Assembly: GCA_030618945.1 (NCBI GenBank)
Contig: JAUXCI010000106.1
Location: forward strand, 1 to 8,422
DNA length: 8,422 nt
From: Flavobacteriaceae bacterium
Lineage (GTDB): Bacteria; Bacteroidota; Bacteroidia; Flavobacteriales; Flavobacteriaceae
Reading direction: 5' to 3'
Shown here in pieces: positions 6,601 to 8,422 of the stretch. The position numbers and the translations under genes were made by a program. Each line of letters opens with the position of its first letter. Position 1 is the first letter of the stretch. A model generated the notes under the pieces. It saw nothing but the letters and a program-made list of their open reading frames with translations, had not been told where the DNA came from and did no database searches.

Positions 6601-7067
6601 AACCTGATCCAAGGGAAGACCTCAGCGGGAATGATGTGGCCAGAAAGCTATTGATCCTTGCGCGAGAACTTGATCTGGAAAATGAATTTGACGATGTTAA
6701 AATACAGAACCTGATTCCAGAGAATTTAAGAGAAGGCACTAGTGCTGATTTTCTCACTCGATTATCTGAACTCAATGAAGCGTATAAAGTTCTTAAAGAT
6801 AAACAGAAACCGGGTTACGTATTGAGATACGTGGGGGTGTTGTCAGGAGATCTTAGTCAATCCAAAGGAGATTTAGAAGTGAAACTGGTATCAGTATCTA
6901 AAGACAGTTCTTTAGGCCAGGTACAAGGATCTGATTCTATTTTTGAAATATATACAGAATCATATGGAGAGCGGCCTTTGGTGATACAAGGGGCTGGAGC
7001 CGGGGCAAAGGTTACAGCAAGAGGGGTTTTTGGAGATATATTAAGATTAACAGAAAAAGCAGTATGA
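3648..7067 (+). CDS. metX-thrA: Fusion: homoserine O-acetyltransferase - aspartokinase-like - homoserine dehydrogenase
   Basis: This is a 1139-residue cytoplasmic fusion of three parts. Residues 1-322 are a MetX-like alpha/beta hydrolase (homoserine + acetyl-CoA to O-acetylhomoserine), with NHALTG at 43-48, the nucleophile elbow GGSLGG with Ser128, and probable Asp271 and His304 (HGHDAF). A Lys-rich linker (324-335) leads to an aspartokinase-like domain (336-620: KFGGKS, GEVLS, LGRNGSNYSAA) and two ACT-type regions (about 630-775). Residues 782-1139 are a ThrA-type homoserine dehydrogenase (aspartate semialdehyde to homoserine), with NAD(P) motif GVGLVG at 788-793, NKIAN with Lys896, TNVGAG, SGSLSYL, and TEPDPRED...NDVARK with Glu985, Asp996 and Lys1000. 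The acetyltransferase and dehydrogenase look intact. The kinase domain has lost several ligand residues (N530, H550, D560, N585), so its activity is doubtful. The start is TTG 3648: the in-frame stop at 3633-3635 precedes it, no ATG or GTG lies between, and the N-terminus fits the family. It is the first gene of the SAM-I operon. Confidence 0.93.
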   Translation: MKNLLYISQQNFTTESGYFYPEFELSYQLFGQALGEAPVVLVNHALTGNSNVAGDTGWWKSLIGLGKVIDTSKYTIIGFNIPGNGYDDIEKNRIDNYKDFTARDIARLFGQGLEEIGVNRLYAAIGGSLGGGIAWELAVLYPNLIENLIPVASDWKASDWILAHNKTQQQILSNSSKPVHDARMMAMLFYRTADSFKEKFNRTRNEEQGNFNTESWLLHHGEKLENRFSLPTYKMMNHLLSSVDITRNRGTFNEVVSQIKSRIFQVGVDSDFFFVPKENKETQKLLNEAGIENRYEEIKSIHGHDAFLIEFEQLAKILGPVFTQPKTKSLKKKQIKVLKFGGKSLANGEGVERVVEIISDRIKADENFTVVLSARGGSTDVLEKILEEAKNNEPYQELFESFKTYQNVPAPGLDFKHEFSLLSQIFEGVQLLGDYSQKIKDRVLAQGEVLSVKLLSHLLNDKGIATTAVDSRKLFKTDNNFGDAFILDDVSKENVKKHYGKNGHSLQVITGFIASNGKGETTTLGRNGSNYSAALLANYLDAAELENYTHVNGIYTANPDLVSNAQMIEELTYQEANELASFGANILHAKTIIPLVEKNIPLRLLNTFDKNNKGTLIKSHATKKGIRSVTVQNNVSLINLEGRGLLGKIGVDARIFSSLGKAGVNVSIISQGSSERGIGFVVNSNDAMLAKEALEQEFALDLKMKDVTRIHVKDELAIVSIIGQNLSNFHKAYNALSVNKISPVLINNTVTGDNICLVLEEKDLNKAVNVIHGQIFGVSTNINIAIFGVGLVGGTLIEQILKSKQNILKRRNININIFALSNSKRLLLNKDGIDTNWSEGLQQVTKEGFTINDVIGFARNNHLENLIAVDNTASRDFIQNYIPLAENGFDLVSSNKIANTVEFSFYKELRNSLKRNEKNYLYETNVGAGLPLVDTIKLLHHSGENITRINGVFSGSLSYLFNNFSDQEKDFSEILQEAVDKGFTEPDPREDLSGNDVARKLLILARELDLENEFDDVKIQNLIPENLREGTSADFLTRLSELNEAYKVLKDKQKPGYVLRYVGVLSGDLSQSKGDLEVKLVSVSKDSSLGQVQGSDSIFEIYTESYGERPLVIQGAGAGAKVTARGVFGDILRLTEKAV

Positions 7068-7112
7068 TTTCAGGAAACATCCTTGTCAATAATGTGTAGA
7101 AAACAGTAAATC

Positions 7113-8282
7113 ATGAGTGATAAGAAGCAAATAGAAACGGAGGCGATTAGACAGCAGATAACGCGTTCAGCACATGGGGAACATACCAGTGCGATGTATG
7201 TGACTTCAAGCTTTGTTTTTGACGATGCCGAAGACATGAGGGCCTCTTTTGCAGAGGAAAAGGAAAAGAATATTTACAGTCGTTTTTCCAATCCGAACAA
7301 CACTGAATTTGTAGACAAGGTTGTTTCTATGGAAGGAGCTGAAAGCGGGTATGCTTTTGCTTCGGGGATGGCGGCTATTTTTTCTACTTTTGGCGCCCTA
7401 CTGAGCAGTGGCGATCACATTCTTTCGGCAAGGTCAGTTTTTGGATCTACTCACGCCTTGTTTACCAAGTATCTCCCAAAATGGCAGATTGAAACCACTT
7501 ATTTTAATATTGATGAAGTAGCAACTATAGCTTCGTTGATCAAGCCAAACACAAAGATTATTTATGCTGAGACGCCTACCAATCCAGGTTTAGACGTTTT
7601 GGATCTTGAATTTCTGGGAGAGATTGCAAAAAAGCACGGTATTCTCCTGGTTATTGATAATTGTTTTGCTACCCCTTATTTACAACAACCTATAAAGTAC
7701 GGGGCAGATATTGTAGTACATTCTGCAACAAAATTGATGGATGGACAAGGCAGGGTACTGGGAGGTGTTGCCGTAGGCAGGTCAGATCTGATCAGAGAAA
7801 TTTATTTATTCTCTAGAAATACCGGACCTTCCTTATCACCATTTAATGCATGGATCTTGTCAAAGAGCCTCGAAACTTTGGCTGTAAGAGTTGATAAACA
7901 TTGTGAAAATGCATTGGCGGTAGCCGAATATCTTGAAAATCACGACGAGGTCAATCAGGTGAGGTATCCCTTTTTAAAGTCACATCCCCAATATGAGATT
8001 GCAAAAAAGCAAATGAAAAAAGGAGGTAATATTGTATCATTTGAAGTCAAGGGAGGTACAGCAGGAGGCAGAAATTTTTTAGACAAGATTAAAATGTGCT
8101 CTTTGTCGGCCAATCTGGGAGATACCAGAACTATAATTACACATCCCGCCTCTTCTACGCATAGCAAATTATCGGTTGAAGAAAGGCTAGGAGTAGGAAT
8201 AAGTGACGGATTGATTAGGGTATCAGTTGGTTTGGAGAATATTTCAGATATTATAGAGGACATATCACAAGCTCTAAATTGA
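7113..8282 (+). CDS. metZ: Homoserine-ester sulfhydrylase (annotated as O-succinylhomoserine sulfhydrylase type)
   Basis: This cytoplasmic PLP enzyme of the Cys/Met-metabolism family, subgroup MetZ/MetB, has 389 residues, full length. It replaces the acyl group of an activated homoserine with sulfide to give homocysteine. Because the upstream fusion has a MetX-type acetyltransferase, the real substrate here is more likely O-acetyl- than O-succinylhomoserine (inference). Motifs are IYSRFSNPNNTEF from 54 (Tyr55, Arg57), FASGMAAI at 82-89, AETPTNPGLDVLDL, VIDNCFATP at 180-188, HSATKLMDGQGR with PLP-lysine Lys207, and C-terminal THPASSTHSKLS and LIRVSVGLENI. It is distinct from metY and lacks the long insertion of that enzyme. 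Cystathionine gamma-synthase or lyase activity cannot be excluded from sequence alone. It lies 45 bp after the fusion gene without a visible terminator or promoter, so it should share the SAM-I control. The ATG has only an A-rich leader. Confidence 0.93.
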   Translation: MSDKKQIETEAIRQQITRSAHGEHTSAMYVTSSFVFDDAEDMRASFAEEKEKNIYSRFSNPNNTEFVDKVVSMEGAESGYAFASGMAAIFSTFGALLSSGDHILSARSVFGSTHALFTKYLPKWQIETTYFNIDEVATIASLIKPNTKIIYAETPTNPGLDVLDLEFLGEIAKKHGILLVIDNCFATPYLQQPIKYGADIVVHSATKLMDGQGRVLGGVAVGRSDLIREIYLFSRNTGPSLSPFNAWILSKSLETLAVRVDKHCENALAVAEYLENHDEVNQVRYPFLKSHPQYEIAKKQMKKGGNIVSFEVKGGTAGGRNFLDKIKMCSLSANLGDTRTIITHPASSTHSKLSVEERLGVGISDGLIRVSVGLENISDIIEDISQALN

Positions 8283-8289
8283 TGAAACC

Positions 8290-8422
8290 ATGGTACTATT
8301 TAATTCAAAAAAAGAGAATTATTATAAAAGAGGAGAAACAAAAAGGAGGAGTATAGTTAAGGCTATCACCTGGAGAACACTAGGAACAATAGATACCATT
8401 GTTATCGCTTATGTGCTGACGG
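8290..8422 (+). CDS. DUF2061 small membrane protein, N-terminal part (cut by window edge)
   Basis: The first 44 codons are present, from ATG 8290, 7 nt after the metZ stop. The sequence RRSIVKAITWRTLGTIDT followed by a hydrophobic IVIAYVLT is the recognisable opening of DUF2061 proteins, small predicted membrane proteins of unknown function with the first membrane helix beginning near residue 32. About 20 residues of charged, Lys/Arg-rich sequence precede the conserved part. In flavobacteria such genes are often found next to sulfate-assimilation and methionine genes (from memory), which fits its place as the next gene after metZ. Translational coupling to metZ and SAM-I control are likely. 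An overlapping ATG at 8282 in another frame gives only a 24-residue ORF without DUF2061 similarity. Confidence 0.85.
   Translation, partial: MVLFNSKKENYYKRGETKRRSIVKAITWRTLGTIDTIVIAYVLT

Noticed and set aside
5540..6775. Several open frames of 66-89 codons on either strand inside the fusion gene
   Set aside because: They lie in other frames of a gene with clear domain similarity throughout, have no family features and no start context, and are shadows of its codon use.
7064..7099. An 11-codon ORF (MISGNILVNNV) whose ATG overlaps the fusion gene stop as ATGA
   Set aside because: Too short to support. The overlap is suggestive of coupling towards metZ, but one ATGA can arise by chance and there is no further evidence.
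8282..8356. ORF starting at the ATG that overlaps the metZ stop (MKPWYYLIQKK)
   Set aside because: It stops after 24 residues, and the DUF2061 similarity lies in the frame starting at 8290.

Overview
The window looks chromosomal and comes from a member of the Bacteroidota, most likely a marine or environmental Flavobacteriaceae. The pointers are AT-rich DNA, promoter-like TAnnTTTG elements with upstream TTG, starts without Shine-Dalgarno sequences but with A-rich leaders, and protein sequences of flavobacterial type. This assignment is inference; no genus can be named from the sequence alone.

Almost the whole window is one methionine/SAM pathway locus. On the minus strand (1-1700) lie the start of a secreted protein of unknown function (1-150) and metK, SAM synthetase (275-1528). 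A SAM-II type riboswitch (about 1587-1640) and a good promoter (1650-1681) precede metK. Diverging on the plus strand is a methionine-rich leader peptide of 23 residues (1739-1810). It is followed by a strong intrinsic terminator (1832-1862) and an alternative antiterminator pairing. Together these form a classical ribosome-stalling attenuator ahead of metY, O-acetylhomoserine sulfhydrylase (2050-3324), which ends at its own terminator (3330-3366).

A second plus-strand operon starts at about 3377 with a promoter and a SAM-I (S-box) riboswitch (3435-3530). It encodes a 1139-residue fusion of homoserine O-acetyltransferase, an aspartokinase-like domain and homoserine dehydrogenase (3648-7067). 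Then come metZ, a homoserine-ester sulfhydrylase (7113-8282), and the start of a DUF2061 membrane protein (8290 to the window end).

Together the genes convert aspartate semialdehyde to homoserine (dehydrogenase domain), acetylate it (N-terminal domain), exchange the acetate for sulfide to give homocysteine (MetY/MetZ), and activate the resulting methionine to SAM (MetK). The methylation of homocysteine must be encoded elsewhere.

The most notable points are three. First, three different RNA devices (SAM-II, leader-peptide attenuator, SAM-I) control three neighbouring transcripts of one pathway. Second, a methionine leader-peptide attenuator can be read out base by base. Third, the aspartokinase domain in the triple fusion has lost several substrate- and nucleotide-binding residues, so it may be a pseudokinase linking two consecutive enzymes.
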